DNA from: an uncultured Bacteroidota bacterium
Lineage (GTDB): Bacteria; Bacteroidota; Bacteroidia; Flavobacteriales; Flavobacteriaceae
Length of the DNA: 44,728 nucleotides
Direction: 5' to 3'
Assembly: GCA_902515395.1 (NCBI GenBank)
Contig: CABXUL010000011.1
Location: 1-44,728, forward strand
Shown piece after piece: positions 28,001-43,000 of the stretch (position 1 is the stretch's first letter; every line of letters starts with the position of its first letter). The position numbers and the translations under genes were made by a program. The notes beneath the pieces were generated by a model, which saw only the letters and a list, made by a program, of their open reading frames with translations, was not told where the DNA came from and ran no database searches.

Positions 28001-31000
28001 ATGATGTTGCATGTTTCTCTGAAAATTTAACTGTAGACATGACAAAGGCAGCTCAAAAAATTGATGTCAATTCAGATGGCGTCCTTGGACTGAATGACAA
28101 AATTCTCTACACAGTGGTTGTTACAAATACTGGAGTAATTAGTTATACAATACAACTTACTGACGTTCTAACAAATGAATCATCACAAACGATTCAAAGT
28201 TTAGATCTTGAATTTGTTGGCCTTACTACCCCAACTACCTTTAATGTTCCAGAGAACCTTTTAAAAAGAACCGCTGGATTTAATTATACTTCTAATGACA
28301 GCTGGAATAGCAGCTTATGGCATGATGATGGTTCAGATTCTAATAATAGAATTAGGATGGATAATAAAGCAAAAGTACAACCGGCGGAGGCGTTAGTTTA
28401 TTTTAGTCCCAGCTCTGGAGCTTCCGAGGCTCAAACAAAACTAAGTACTGGTCTTCAAGTTCTACCAAAAAAGACGGGGAATAATCGTAAATCACTTGTG
28501 ACCCAAACAAATAATTTCGCCTTTTCAGACCTTAATGCATCAAATTATTACAATCACTTTATAAGATTTAGAAATACAGATAATTACACTGGGGAATTAG
28601 ATTCTGAATCAAAAAAGTGGTTTTACCAAGAGGTAAGTGGTCTGCAGCCTAACACCCAATATACCGTATCTGTTTTTGCAATCCCATATAATGAAAATGC
28701 ATCAAGTTATGGCTCTAACTTATTTAATAAAGGCTTTCAGTTTGTTTTCCACGACGGTGGAACGGGGCAGGCATGGACTGATGTTGATGGAAATTTTCTT
28801 ACCAACTGGAATAATGCCCAAAAGTCACCAAGATTTTACTTTGAAGACGTCCAGGTTTATAGGTTCTCTCATACATTTACAACTGATTCAAGCGTTGATA
28901 TTACAAGAGTTGGTATAGCCCCTCCACATGCAGGAGGGCAAGGGGCTTGGTTCTATGGGATACAATTAGAAGAGGGGCCAAGTATGTCGCCAGTATATAC
29001 CTATACATATAACAATGCTGTATCGGCAACTACCGCATCTATTGACGCAGACCCAAAAGTCATAGAATTAGGACCAGGTAATGCGGCCACTTATCAGGTC
29101 ACACTTACACTTACTCAATCAATAGTTGATAATCATCAAACACTGGTTAATACAGCTACAGTTACAGGAACATTCTCAACCCCTGCAGGTATATCATTGC
29201 AGGCGACCTCAACAAGTGATGATCCATCAACACTTGCTGTGGATGATCCAACAATTGTAAACCTTACGGTAACCCCATCTGTTGAGATTACCAAAACAGC
29301 AAGTGTTACCGATGTGGATTCAAGTGGAAATGTTAATCTGGGAGATATAATCACTTATACAATAACCGTTTCAAATACAGGGCAGACTCCTCTGAATAAC
29401 ATCGATATTACAGATTCTCTCTCTGGCCTGGATACAGGGACACTTTCTTTATCCACTACGTTAACATTTATCTCATCAACAGCTGGATCACCCTCAAATA
29501 CTTTGGCCGTGGGAGAGGTTTCAACATTTATGGTAACCTTTACCGTAAATCAAGATGCTGTTAATTTTGGTGGAACAAGAAATGTAGCATCAGTAGAGGC
29601 TAATGCTCCAAGAGTTATTGGAGGAACACAAACGGTTACAGATACCTCTTTAAATGTAGATCATCCTATATCCAAAAGTCCATCGATAACTGTAACTAAG
29701 ACAGTTCAAGCAACAGATAATGACCTTGATGGGGAGATTGGCGTTGGAGATTCACTTTTATTTACAATTTCAATTTTAAATACTGGTGATGTTACATTAA
29801 AAGACTTTGATCTTAATGACACATTCACTGACCTTGACACAAATACGCTTAGTTTTTCAACTTCTCTTACATCAACAGATCCCAATGAGCTTGCTCCAGG
29901 GCAGATAAAAACATACACCGTTACATATACTCTAAACGCATCAAGTGTAGATAATGGGGGTGTTGTAAACTCTGTGGTAGTCTCTGCCACAGATGTTCAA
30001 GGACTACAAACTGTAAGTGATACAAGTGATGATGGTCTAACCGGAGGGGGAGATACTGGAGCTGACCCAACGGTTTATTCCATCACTTCTACCCCAAGTT
30101 TGGAAGTAACAAAAACCGTAAGTGAGACAGATTTAGATGGTGATGGTCTTGTATCTGCAGGAGATGTTCTCATCTATACAGTTAAGGTAAAAAATAATGG
30201 GAATGTGACATTAAGATCGATTTATTTGGAGGATGTTCTTACAGATATTTCAAGTAATACAAGAAGTCTTAATGCCGGTGGTATAGTGTTTAACTCAAGC
30301 TCAAATGGTTCTCCTTTTAGGACGCTCATTGTGGACGAGGTTGCAACTTACACTGCATCATATACTATTGTAGCTGGTGATGTCACCGCTGGAGGTGTAA
30401 TGAACCAAGTAATTGCTAGGGCCTATGTTTTCCCCGAGGGGGTTCAAACCCTTCATGCCATAGATCATAGTGATGATGGAGATGACACCGACGGTAATAC
30501 CCAGGATGATAAGACCATAACCTTTACAGGGGTATTAAACTCATTTGAGGTAACAAAAACTGCTGCTAAGGTTGATGATGGAAATGGAGTTGATAACGTA
30601 GGGGATAAGATAGTATTTACAATAACAGTATCTAACACTGGGACGGATCAAATCGATGGACTTACATTTGTCGATACCTTAACCTCGGCTAGAGGAGCGA
30701 CATTATCCCTTGATAGCACTCCAGTTTTTGTAAGTGGTACTAACGCCTCCACAGCAACAACACTAACTGTGGGGGGTGTTATTACCTATACTGCAACCTT
30801 TACTGTAAATCAATTGTCCCTTGATGAGGGAGGTGTATTTAATACAATAACTTTCAGCGGCTCATCAGCTAGAAATCCAGAATCTACAGACGATACCTCG
30901 GATGTTAGTGATGATGGTGATGACACTGACGGAAATACTGAGGATGATCCTACATTCTTCGCCGTTGGACTTGACAATGACGGGGATGGTATCCCTGATC

Positions 31001-34000
31001 TTCTGGATATTGATGATGACAATGATGGTGTTTTAGACTCCTTTGAAAAATGTATAGACTTCCAACTTGACGGCACCTCATTTGACAATTATGATACTGG
31101 AGGTGGACCAGTTAATACCGCTACAAACTTTAATTCTAAGTTCCCTCTATCAAATGTTGTAGCTCCATTTAGCTCCGTTGATGGAAGGGGAAGAATATGG
31201 GATCCCAGAGTTGTAAATGGAGTGAATTGGACCGCAGCTCCTGTTCCTGGAACTAACCCATTTTTTATGGAATTATTGCAAAGCGCCACAATCTCTGGAA
31301 CTGCAGATCCATCAAATACCAGAACATACTGGAATGAGACTTCCCATGGCATCGATGATTTTGATAGGATTATGGTTCAGGAGTTTGTATATCCTAATAC
31401 TACTTATAACCTTACTTATTATCATATGGATGGGGGAATATCTTCATCCACATATGCAGATGGAGCATCGACACTTGTTCAAGTTCAAGGTATGGATTCG
31501 GATTTTGCTGTTGACCAATTGGCTGTTACTCCATCGGGTTGGACACAGCAGACCTTCCAGTTCACTACTGGGCCCAACACTCACAGAATAGCTGTATTAC
31601 TCTCTGCTTACGCCCCGGGGTCTAATGTTGCGATTTTAGTTGATAGCATTGTTCTCTCCTCACAGGTAACCCTTACATGTGATGTAGATGGAGATTCAAA
31701 GGGCAATGGAATCGATATCGATTCTGATAACGATGGTATATATGATGTTAAAGAAGCAGGATATCAAAGTTACGACACTAATGGTGACGGGATGATTGAT
31801 GTAAACGATACCGGTTTTGTTGATGCAAACAATAACGGTGCCCACGATGCAATTGAGGGGCTTTCTCCTACAAATACCAATACATCTACTGTTGTTGATA
31901 TGTTCAACTTAGATTCGGATAACGATGGTTGTAATGATGTAATCGAAGCTGGATTTACCGATCCAAATGGAGATGGAAAACTTGGCGGAAATCCAGTTAC
32001 TGTCAATAGCAACGGAAAGGTCACCAGCGGTAGTGATGGATATACAGCCCTACTAGATCAAAATGCAAATGGAGTTGAAGATTATGTGGATACCACATGG
32101 GATGTAAACTGTTTAAATCCAGGACTTAGCATCACAAAAGCGGCCAATCCAATTGATCTAAATGGAGATGGGCTAATTCAGGTAAACGATCAAATTGTTT
32201 ATACCGTTATCGTTACCAATACGTCGGAAGTCAGCGTAACATTTACCCTTTCCGATACCCTTACCAATCAGTTGTCCGAGACTATTTTAACGCCTGAGCT
32301 GGTATGGTTGAGTACCTCGTCAAATGTGCTTATTCCAATACCATTTAATTATGTAGCAAAATCCTCAAACTTTAGTACAGATGGAGCATCAAATTGGCCA
32401 TATTATTATTCACATGCTCATGAACCAGGCTTCTGGCATAGTCAATATGCTGCGCATAAAAGTACATATAATGAAGCAACACTTGAAATTGATTACAGAT
32501 ATGACACTAATCACGTACCACTTATTCCGGATACGTATATTTATTTTGACACATCCTCTGGTGCATCCCTAGCTCAAACCGCTTTTCCTAATGTTGGATT
32601 GATTGACATGAATCAATATATAAATGATTCTGGCGGATTCAATAGATATGATATTGGAAATAACAGTGATGGTGAAATGACTTATCAAATCCAATGGAAT
32701 GATCAAAACTATTACAATTCATGGGTAAGAATATACAATGATGAAGATTATATAAACGACAATGAAGGAAAAAGTTGGATCTATGAGGAAGTGCAGGGGT
32801 TGGAGCCAAACACTAAGTATACGGCTTCTGTTTTTGTAAGACCTTTTAGCAACAATAGTAGTTATTATGGAAGTAATTATAGTCAGGGCTTTTATATAGT
32901 GTTTCATGATGATAACAATGGGAATTGGTCTACTAGTTATTTAACTAACTGGGATAATGCTCAAAAATCAGATAGATATTATTTTGACTCCTACAAAGTT
33001 GAAAGATTTTCATACACATTTACAACTGGTAATAATCCTGGTACAACGCGAGTGGGTCTTCAATTACCATATAACTCAAACGGTGGGAATCAGTTTTATG
33101 GATTTCAATTAGAGAAGGGTAGTTTAATGTCACCAATTTATACCTACACCTATACCTCCACTCCTGATGTTTCAAGTACTACTCCGATTTCATTAAATAT
33201 TGATCCAAGACTTGGCACTTTAGAGCCTGGGGTATCAGCCACCTATATCGTAACCCTTACATTAGATCAAAGTATTATCGACAATGCTCAGGAGCTTTAC
33301 AATAAAGTAGATGCAGTGGTCAGCTTTACCACACCAAGTGGAGTAAGCGTTACAATGAGCAGCACTAGTGATGACCCCTCTACTCCTGCAGTTAACGATC
33401 CGACCTTCACTAACCTTGATAACCTAAAAGGAATTGAGGTTGAAAAAAAGGTAAAACAAATAACCGATACAAATTCAAATGGTCAAAATGATGCTGGTGA
33501 TGTAATAAAATATGAGGTTACACTAACCAATAGTGGTCAGACCAATTTGGCTGATTTTGAGATTACTGATATTTTACAAACCTCAACAGGGACAAAATCA
33601 ATCGAGGTCGATCCCCTTATTGGAAAATCTCAGAACTATTTCTGGTATTCTTGGTCAATTGATGATAATGAATGGAATTGGTCTAAAGAAGGAACTATTA
33701 CTGCTTATAATACAACTGATAACAATTATGGCTCCATTCCATATAAGGTAGTTGATATTAACGGTCGATATGAAGTTCAAAATACTTTACCAACTTGGAA
33801 CACATTGCCATCCCAAGGTGTGACAAATAATAGTCATGATGCTTATACTAAAATGTATTACGTTTATACCAATAATGGATCTAGTTTTGATGATGATTAT
33901 GTTTATAAAAACATGAGGCTTAAGCCAAACACGACCTATACAATCTCAGTATATGGTAAGAAAACGGCGGCAACTGTTGCTCCATGGCATTTTGTAATTC

Positions 34001-37000
34001 ATGATGGAATGGATACTAACTACAACTGGGCTGATGCCATAAAGTCTCAAGATTTTGAACTTGAGCAGACTACATATCTCAATAGGTATACTTTTACATT
34101 TACCACTAGCCCACTTGCTGGGACAAACAATGCTAGGGTTGGGCTCCATCCACCTAATGCTAGTTTAGGAAGTAATGTAAGATTCTGGGGAATTCAATTA
34201 GAAGAGTCTGCACATGCGGGGACCTTCATTTATAATCATGATCAGGATCTGAATCGTAATTGGACTCAGGAGACCATAAACGGAGTGACTTATTCTTACA
34301 CTAGCTATGGGGATAAATATCTAAAACTTTATGATGGAGGAACCGGTGAAGAAGTATATGATTACTGGCAATCAAATTATCCAGACCAATATGCATCACC
34401 CGCTACTAACCGACATAATTATGCATATTTTAATCCTAATACAAATCAAGGTACGTATTATAATCATCCACCGACTCAAAATTATCGGCACATTGTAGAG
34501 ATTGAAAACCAGTCCAGTGTCGTTACAGATGTTACAAACTATGATTACATTGGGGAGTATCAAGGCCATCACTATTTTAAACGAGAAAGTACGGCATATT
34601 GGTATACCTCTGCAAATCAAATTAATACTGCATTTAGCCAATACGGCAAGGATGCCTATATGTATATTCCCAATTCAGAGGCCGAACATAACTTTGTTAA
34701 AGCACAATTAACCTCTAACAGTTATTGGTTAGGAATTTTAAAAGATTCCTATGATGATCCCCAGCGATCTTACAAAGATCGTTGGAGAGATGTAAAAGGG
34801 AATTATATGTCCTTAGCCGATTCTCGAGAATATATATCTATAGTTTCAGCTGGGAGCTCAATTACATTTACATACGACTATACAATAACCACTGAAGATG
34901 TAAACGCCGGAGTAATCTCCAATAGCATAACCATTACCTCAAGATCGCAAAGCGTTACAGATATTTCCGATGATGGAGACGACAGTGATGGAAATACCGA
35001 AGATGATCCCACCGAGACAACGATGTTTACTACTTCCTCTTTAGAGGCTACCAAGACAGTTTCCTCTACAGATGTAAATGGGGATGGGATAATTGGCGTA
35101 GGAGATAAAGCAGTGTTTACTATTGTTGTATCAAATACTGGAAATATGGATATTACAAGCCTTCAACTCTCCGACACTCTTACTGATCTTGATAATGTTG
35201 CGCTGAGTCTTGATGGAGCAATCACCCTTACAGATTCATATACACTAAATGACAATAGATCAGCATCGGGGTCAGGGTCTACGGATGGATTTGAGAATAT
35301 GACTAGCTTTTATAATGGGAATTATAATATTGATTTTTGGCGTGTGGCAGGATTCTTTTATAAAAGTGGAAGCAACTTTACCGTAGATGACGCCTATTAT
35401 TATGATAATTGGCGAGCTGTTGTTGAGGTAAACGAGCTTACTAATGTTATAACCTCTCTTGCAACAAATGATAACGATGTACTTATAGGGCAATATAATG
35501 GACACAGTTATTTTTATTTAAATAGCACTTACGATTTTTCTGAACATCTATATAATATTAGAAACAGCCCTGAAAAACCTTACATGGTTGAATTTAATAC
35601 CATGGAGGAGTGGAACTGGTTTAAAACCCAAGCAGTAAGTGTAGGTATCCCTAACTATCAAAACTATTGGATAGGACTGGTCAGGCCACATAAATATGAG
35701 AACGATTGGGGGACTGATTATGACGCTGGATGGGAGTGGTATAAATCAAAAGTTCTACTCTCTGGAAATGGAGGGGGGTCCTCCTCATCAAGCCCCACAC
35801 TTGAGACAACACTCCTTGCTGGGTCATCATATACCTATACCGTTACTTACACCATTACTCAATCCGATCTTGAAACCGGTGGGGTGTCGAACTCCCTGTT
35901 TGTTAGTGGTCAGGATTCCTTTAGCGCAGTAGTATCTGATGTGTCGGACGATACCGATGACACAGATGGTAATTTAGTGGATGACCCAACGATCCTAACC
36001 CTAACAAGATCTCCATCACTAATAGTGACTAAATCAGCAACAGTATCCGATGTGAACGGAAACAATTTAAATGACTCTGGTGATGTGGTTACCTATACAA
36101 TTGTGGTAAGCAACACTGGAAACATTAGACTGTCCTCGGTTACACTTTCCGACACCCTTGAAGATGCGTACTTTACTGATATTTCGTCATCTGTAATGGG
36201 ACCTATCTTTGTATCGGCCACTTTAGGATCGTCTGAAGGGACTATTTTGGTTGGGGAACAAGCTACCTACACAGCTTCAGTTACCATTACCCCGGCGATG
36301 CTTTCAAATGGATTTATTGCCAATACTGTAGTTGCTACTGCAAGTACAACCGCGGGAGTGGTTACAGATAGCTCTGACGATCCAAGCACAGCCGAGGATA
36401 ATGATCCCACCAGAACATTTCTGCAAACAAACCCAAGTATTAATATCACTAAAACTGTCACCCAGACCTATGAAAATGGAGATGGATTTCTAAGTCCTGG
36501 CGATGTTATCACTTACACTATTATAGTATCTAATACGGGTAACCTTAACCTTTTAAATCCTCAGCTAACCGACACAACTGTTGATGGAGCAGGTAATACG
36601 CTTTCTACATCTACATTTACTCTTACAAACGCAACAGCCGGTTCATCTCTATCAGAGATACTAACCAGCGGTCAGCTAACTCTTCAAATGTCTTATACCC
36701 TTGAGCAATCTACCGTCAACTCCGGACTGGTATCCAATAGCATTGTTATAAGTAGCGTTCCATTTGGTCAGTCTACTCCAGTGACTGATGTTTCAGATGA
36801 TCCGACTACGGCAGCAGCAGATGATCCAACGGTATTAAATATACCCGAGACAACAGGGGTAGATCTAGAAAAAACTTATGAAACAATTGATGTAAACAAT
36901 AATGGAGCTGTTGACCTGGGTGATGTGATTAGATATAAATTTACAATCACCAATAACGGTAATACCGACCTGCAGAATATTACCATATCAGATAACTTAG

Positions 37001-40000
37001 TCGGTGGGGCGGCCAGCACAACTCTTACCCAACAAATTGCAACTGATCGGGCTACAGTAAATGGTTTAAAACAGTCCTATTATATTGAAAATAATAGCAG
37101 TTCCCATATTGTAAGCAATGGAATCAATGAAAATACTAGTCAGCCACAATATGTGCCAGATGGAATTGAGTATTATTTGCCAGCTGGACTTTTCACAAAT
37201 GATGATCTAACAAACACAAATAAGTGGAATAATTTAATTTCAGAGGGTAGAGGCTACATTAGGGTTAACGATGCCAATCCAAGTGGCGGCCATCAAATCA
37301 CTAACAATGGATATGGCGCTTTGGCAATCAAAGGCAATAACGCATATTCTTATACCTATCTCACCTACCCTGTTCAACCAAACACCACATATACCTTCTC
37401 AGTTTATGCAATGGGGTCACTGGGTACTCAGATCACACTTTTCACTCATGGGGGCTTTAATCCACCAGCTTCAAATCAAAATGTACAATCCTCTGAGGTA
37501 TCCAAAACCTTTACCCTCGACCAGGATTATAAGTATAAAAGATATGAAATAGTATTTACCACCGGAGCTTCTGTTGGTACTGGTAGGTTTGGATTTAGTC
37601 CAAAACAATACGGTACGTGGTCTTATTTTTGGGGCGCACAAATTGAGGAGGGTGCGGGAGCAACACCATATATTTTTACCAAAAATTCAGTCCTTTCAAA
37701 AGTTGCCACAAACATTGGAGATTATGCAGGAATAATTAGTTCTAATAGCTCTAAAACCCTTACTGGCCTTTACACCATAACCTCTGATGCGGTAGATCAG
37801 GGCTTTATAAATAACAGGGCAACTGTCAATGCATCTACCATTAATTCCACGGTGGTTACAGACACCTCAGATGATGGTGATGATACTGATGGGAATACGA
37901 CCGATGATCATACATTTACTCAGATCGATGCATTCCCATCCTTGGATGTCATGAAAACATTTATTTGGCAAGATTCAAATAGTGATTCTAAGGTAAATGT
38001 TGGGGATCTCATAAGTTATTCTATTACAATATCTAATACAGGGGATTCAACTGTAAAAAATTATACTCTTGAAGATACCTTTAAAAACTCCCTTGGTGCA
38101 GATCTCACATACACCGGCCAACCAGCACTTGTTTCTGCATCTCAGGGATCCTCGGTTGGAACTATTAAATCTGGTGAGAAGCAGGTGTATAGCGCTCAAT
38201 TCATTATAAACGATCTTGCATTTTCAACACCATTTGTGACAAATAGTATTAAGGTCACAGGTGATTCAAATGGATTAACTGATAATGTTTCTGATACTTC
38301 AGATGATGGAGATGACACCGATGGGAATACAGAGGATGATCCGACCATAACTTTTATGGAGCCAGATGGTAAAGTTGAGGCGACTAAAACTTTTGAAATT
38401 ATAGACTCTGATGGTGATGGAGAAACATCAGTTGGAGACGTTATTAGATTTATTATTCAAATTGAAAATATTGGAAATACAGCGCTATCAAGTATCACCC
38501 TTGTTGACGTCTTGACTGATGAGGATGGTAATGCACTTACTCTATCTGAGGAGCCATTTTTCTATTCCTCGACCCAAAGCTCAACCGTAGGGAATTTAAA
38601 AATTGGAGAAAGCGCATATTACAGGGCACTCTTTATAGTAGACCAACAATCCTTTGATTCTGGAAGTATACGAAACTATGTTGATGTTACCGCTAGTAGC
38701 TCCTATGGAACTGATGATGTAACCGATAGAAGTGATGATGGAGATGATAATGACGGCAATACCACAAATGACGTAACAGTCGTTCCACTCTTTGCTGCTG
38801 CACAAATTAATGTAATTAAAACAGCAACAGTATTTGATGGAAATGGAGATGGCATTACAGGGGCAGGTGATACAATAAATTATGTTATCACGATTGAGAA
38901 TACAGGTATAACAGGACTTGGAACTGTTACACTTGTTGACACAATTACCGATGGGAATGGTGGGGCATTAACCCTTGCCAATGGACCGAATTATGAGGCC
39001 AATAGCTCCTCTCAGAATTCGCCTCAGGGTAGTCTAGCAGCAGGCGAGACAGCGAGGTATTTAGCATCTTATGTAATAAGTAATGATGCTGCTCTTACTG
39101 GTAAAATAATAAACTCAGTAACGGTATCAGCGACAAGTGTAAGTGACAGCACCGTTGTTTCTGATGTAAGTGATGATAATGATGATACCGATGGAAATGT
39201 ACTGGACGATCCTACAGAGGTTTTAATTATTCTTACCCCTCAAATTCAGGTGACTAAATCAGCGGTAGTTACACAAAATAACGGTAATGCAATTAACGAT
39301 CTGGGCGATACAATTGTTTACACCATAACAATTACTAACACAGGAAATGTAAATCTTAATAACCTTACGGTATCTGATACTTTAACCGATTTCTCAGGGG
39401 CAGGTCTTACCCTTACAACCACTCCAACATTTTTATCAGGGACAAACGCTAATGCTTCATCAATTAATATTGGGGGTGTAGCAATTTTCAGAGCCACATT
39501 TACCATTAATCAGCAAGCGGTTGATACTGGTGGGGTTAGTAATGTAGCCTTAGTAACTGCTGCAAGTACAGTTGACGCATCCAAGGTTGCCTCTGATACA
39601 TCCGATGATCCAAACACCGCAGCGGCAGATGACAAAACAGCTATATCTATAACTGCAACACCATCAATTCAGATTACTAAAGTAGCAGCCGTTAGCGATC
39701 CAGATAGTAATGGGATTGATATTGGAGACACTATAACTTATACAATTGTTGCAACCAATACAGGAGATTTAACACTTTCCAATATTAAGCTAACCGATAC
39801 ACTCACTGATGCAAATAGCTCCTCACTCTCACTTAGTAGTGGTCCTACCATCACCTCAGGCTCTTCAAGTAGTTTAGCTGTTGGAGGTGCGATTATCTAT
39901 CAGGCAACATTTGTTATCACTCAGCCTGCAGTTGATAGTGGAAGTGTAATTAATATTGCCAATGTTACTGCTTCAAGCCCCTTAGGTAGTGATGATGTAA

Positions 40001-43000
40001 CCGATAGCTCTGATGACCCAACAACAGCAGCTGCTAATGATCCAACTGTTGTATCAATAACTTCTAGTCCGTCAATAAGGTTACTTAAATCGGTATCTGT
40101 AACAGATAACGGTGATGGAAAACTGGGTAAAGGTGACATTCTTCAGTATGATATCTCTGTTGAAAACACAGGTGATGTAACCCTTAAAAGCATAACTGTC
40201 ACCGATACCCTAACAGATGGAAATAGCTCTACAATGAATCTTAGTAGTGGTCTTTATTATGCAGGATCAGATGGCGGATCGCCTCAAGGAGAACTTAAGG
40301 TTGGAGAAAAAGTTGATTACATCGGATTCTTTATAATTAACCAACAGGCGGTCGATTCAAAAAGAGTAATAAATATAGCAACTGGTAGCGCCACAACACC
40401 AAGCGGTGGAACGGTAACGGATACATCTGATGATCCAAATACTGCAACTCCAAATGATCCGACAATTGTAACTATGACAGTCACCCCTTCAATTGAGGTT
40501 ACTAAAACTGTTTCTGTTACCGACACAAATGGAGACGGGGTAACTGGTGCAAATGATTTAATATACTATACAATTGTTGTTGAAAATACGGGAGATCAAA
40601 CGCTCACAGGAATTACTTTGGTAGATCAATTAAGCGATGGAAATGGTCAGCCACTGAGTCTTCTAAATGGTCCGACCTATGATGGCTTGAGTGGCTCTAA
40701 GGGGTCTAATCAAGGAACTGCTCTACCTGAGGAGACTCATAAATACACAGCAATTTACCTAATTAGTGAGGCAGCTGCTCAGACACCTAGGATTTCTAAT
40801 ATTGTAATTGCTACTGCCAGCAGTCCAGGTCAGACTAATAATGTTAGTGATACATCCGATAATGGAAATGATATTGATGGTAATACAGTGGATGATTCTA
40901 CAGATGTTGCAGTGTCACCAAATCCATCGATAGAGGCAACCAAAATAGCTAATGTAATCGATAACAACAGCAATGTAAGTAATGATCCAGGTGATACCAT
41001 TGTTTATACCATTACAATTCAAAATACAGGAAATGTAAGCCTTACTAATATTACTCTTGTAGATACCTTAACTGACAATAACGATAACGCTTTATCACTT
41101 GATAGTGGACCAACCTTTGTATCTGCAAATGGTGGATCGCCTGAGGGTATATTAGGATTTTCTGAGATTGCCACTTATACTGCTACTTACACTATTGAAC
41201 CTGCCGCAGCATTTACCACTAAAATTAAAAATCAAGTAACAGTATCTGCAAGTGGAGGTGGAGTAAACGTATCAGATATTAGTGATAATGGGATTGACAA
41301 TGATGGTAATCAATTTAATGACAAAACTGAAGTAACAACATCTGCCCAGGCTTCAATTGAGGCAATTAAAACAGCCTCGGTCAGTGATACTAACGGTAAC
41401 AGTTTAACCGATGCAGGAGATATTATTACCTATAAAATTGGTATTAGAAATACTGGTGGGGTTCCTCTTGAAAATTTATCTATAAATGATGTTCTTAAAG
41501 ACGGAAATGGAACAAACCTAGCTTTAAATGCTCTTCCTAGTTTTGAATCAGCATCTGCAGGAAGCGCCTCAACAACGATTGCAATTTCAGGAGTTGTGAC
41601 TTATACCGCTGACTATACGATCTCAACTGATGCCTCCTATTCAGGGAGTATTGTAAATACAGTTACTGTCCAAGCAAACGGTCAAGGGGGAAGTGGAATT
41701 GTTACTGATCAAGGAGACGACCCCTCAACCGCTGCTCAGAATGATGCTACCGTTGTAGATATAGATCCATTTGCTGCACTTGACGTTACTAAAACAACAA
41801 CCATCACAGACGAAGGAGATGGAATAGTTGGTGCTGGAGATGTAATCAATTATACAATCCGTGCAAAAAATATTGGTAATGTTACCCTAACAGGAGTAAC
41901 GGTGAGTGATACTCTTACTGATGGGAATAGCGCTACTTTAACAATGAGTACTGGTCCATCATTCTCAGGATCAGATAAGGGCTCCAACACAGGAACATTA
42001 CTCGCTGGGGAGACCGCTACATATATTGCTTACTTTATCATATCAGATGCAGCGGCCGCAACACTTCAGATAAGAAACTCTGCAGTTGCAATTGCCAGTA
42101 GTCCAGGTCAGAGTAATAATGTAAGTGATACCTCAGATGATGGGGATGACAACGATGGTAATACCGAGGACGATAAGACAATTACTGATATTACTCCAAG
42201 GCCTCTTATGGAGATTTCCAAAACAGCATCAGTTACTGATAATGGTGATGGAATCAATGGAGCTAACGACGTTATAACATATAACATTACCATTAAAAAT
42301 ACCGGTAATGTAAATCTATCCAATGTTTTAATAGATGACAATCTAAAAGATGGAAACGGAGGCGCTTTATCAATTAATGGACCAGCTCTTACATCCAATA
42401 CAGCTGGCTCATCAACTTCAACTATTCTGACAAACGGAATTTTAACCCTTACTGCTACCTACACAATTGAAGATAATGCGGCCAACACTACTCAGATAAT
42501 TAATACTGTTAGTGTTACTTCATCCAGTCCAAGTAACACTAATGATGTTTCAGGTTCAGATACTGTTACTGTTACTACAGTGTCAAATGCTGGTATGGAG
42601 GTTACCAAAACTGTTACCGTAACTCAAAATGATGGGAATGCGACCAATGATAGCGGTGATATATTGACATATACTATAAAAATTGAAAATACTGGAAATC
42701 TCACCCTTTCTAACCTAACACTTAACGATCAGTTAACCGATGGCGGAGGTGGTAATTTGACTTTGACCTCAGGTCCGACCTTTAGTAGCGCAACTGCTGG
42801 AAGCACATCGACCACTGTTGCTGTTGGCGGGGTTGTGAGCTATACAGCTACATTTAACATAACTCAAAATGCTGCCAATACCGGCAGTATAAACAATACG
42901 GTTACCGTTGTTGGTTCCACACCAAGTGGTAATGGCGATGTATCAGATGTATCAGATGATGGAGATGATACTGATGGCAATACCACTAATGACCCAACGG

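Larger units (their letters stand above)
25168..33423 (+). repeat. Tandem 4.1-kb block duplication (repeats 8-12 with cassette A; repeats 13-17 with cassette B)
   Basis: The first unit is 25168-29271 and the second 29272-33423. Equivalent landmarks are shifted by a near-constant distance: PSI of repeat 9 to 14, 4110 bp; PSL of repeat 10 to 15, 4110; the SF of repeat 11 to 16, 4104; F-E-x-C of the cassettes, 4101; TKAA of repeat 12 to 17, 4092. Both the repeat order and the inserted modules are preserved, but the DNA has diverged considerably, so the event is old. Confidence 0.85.
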
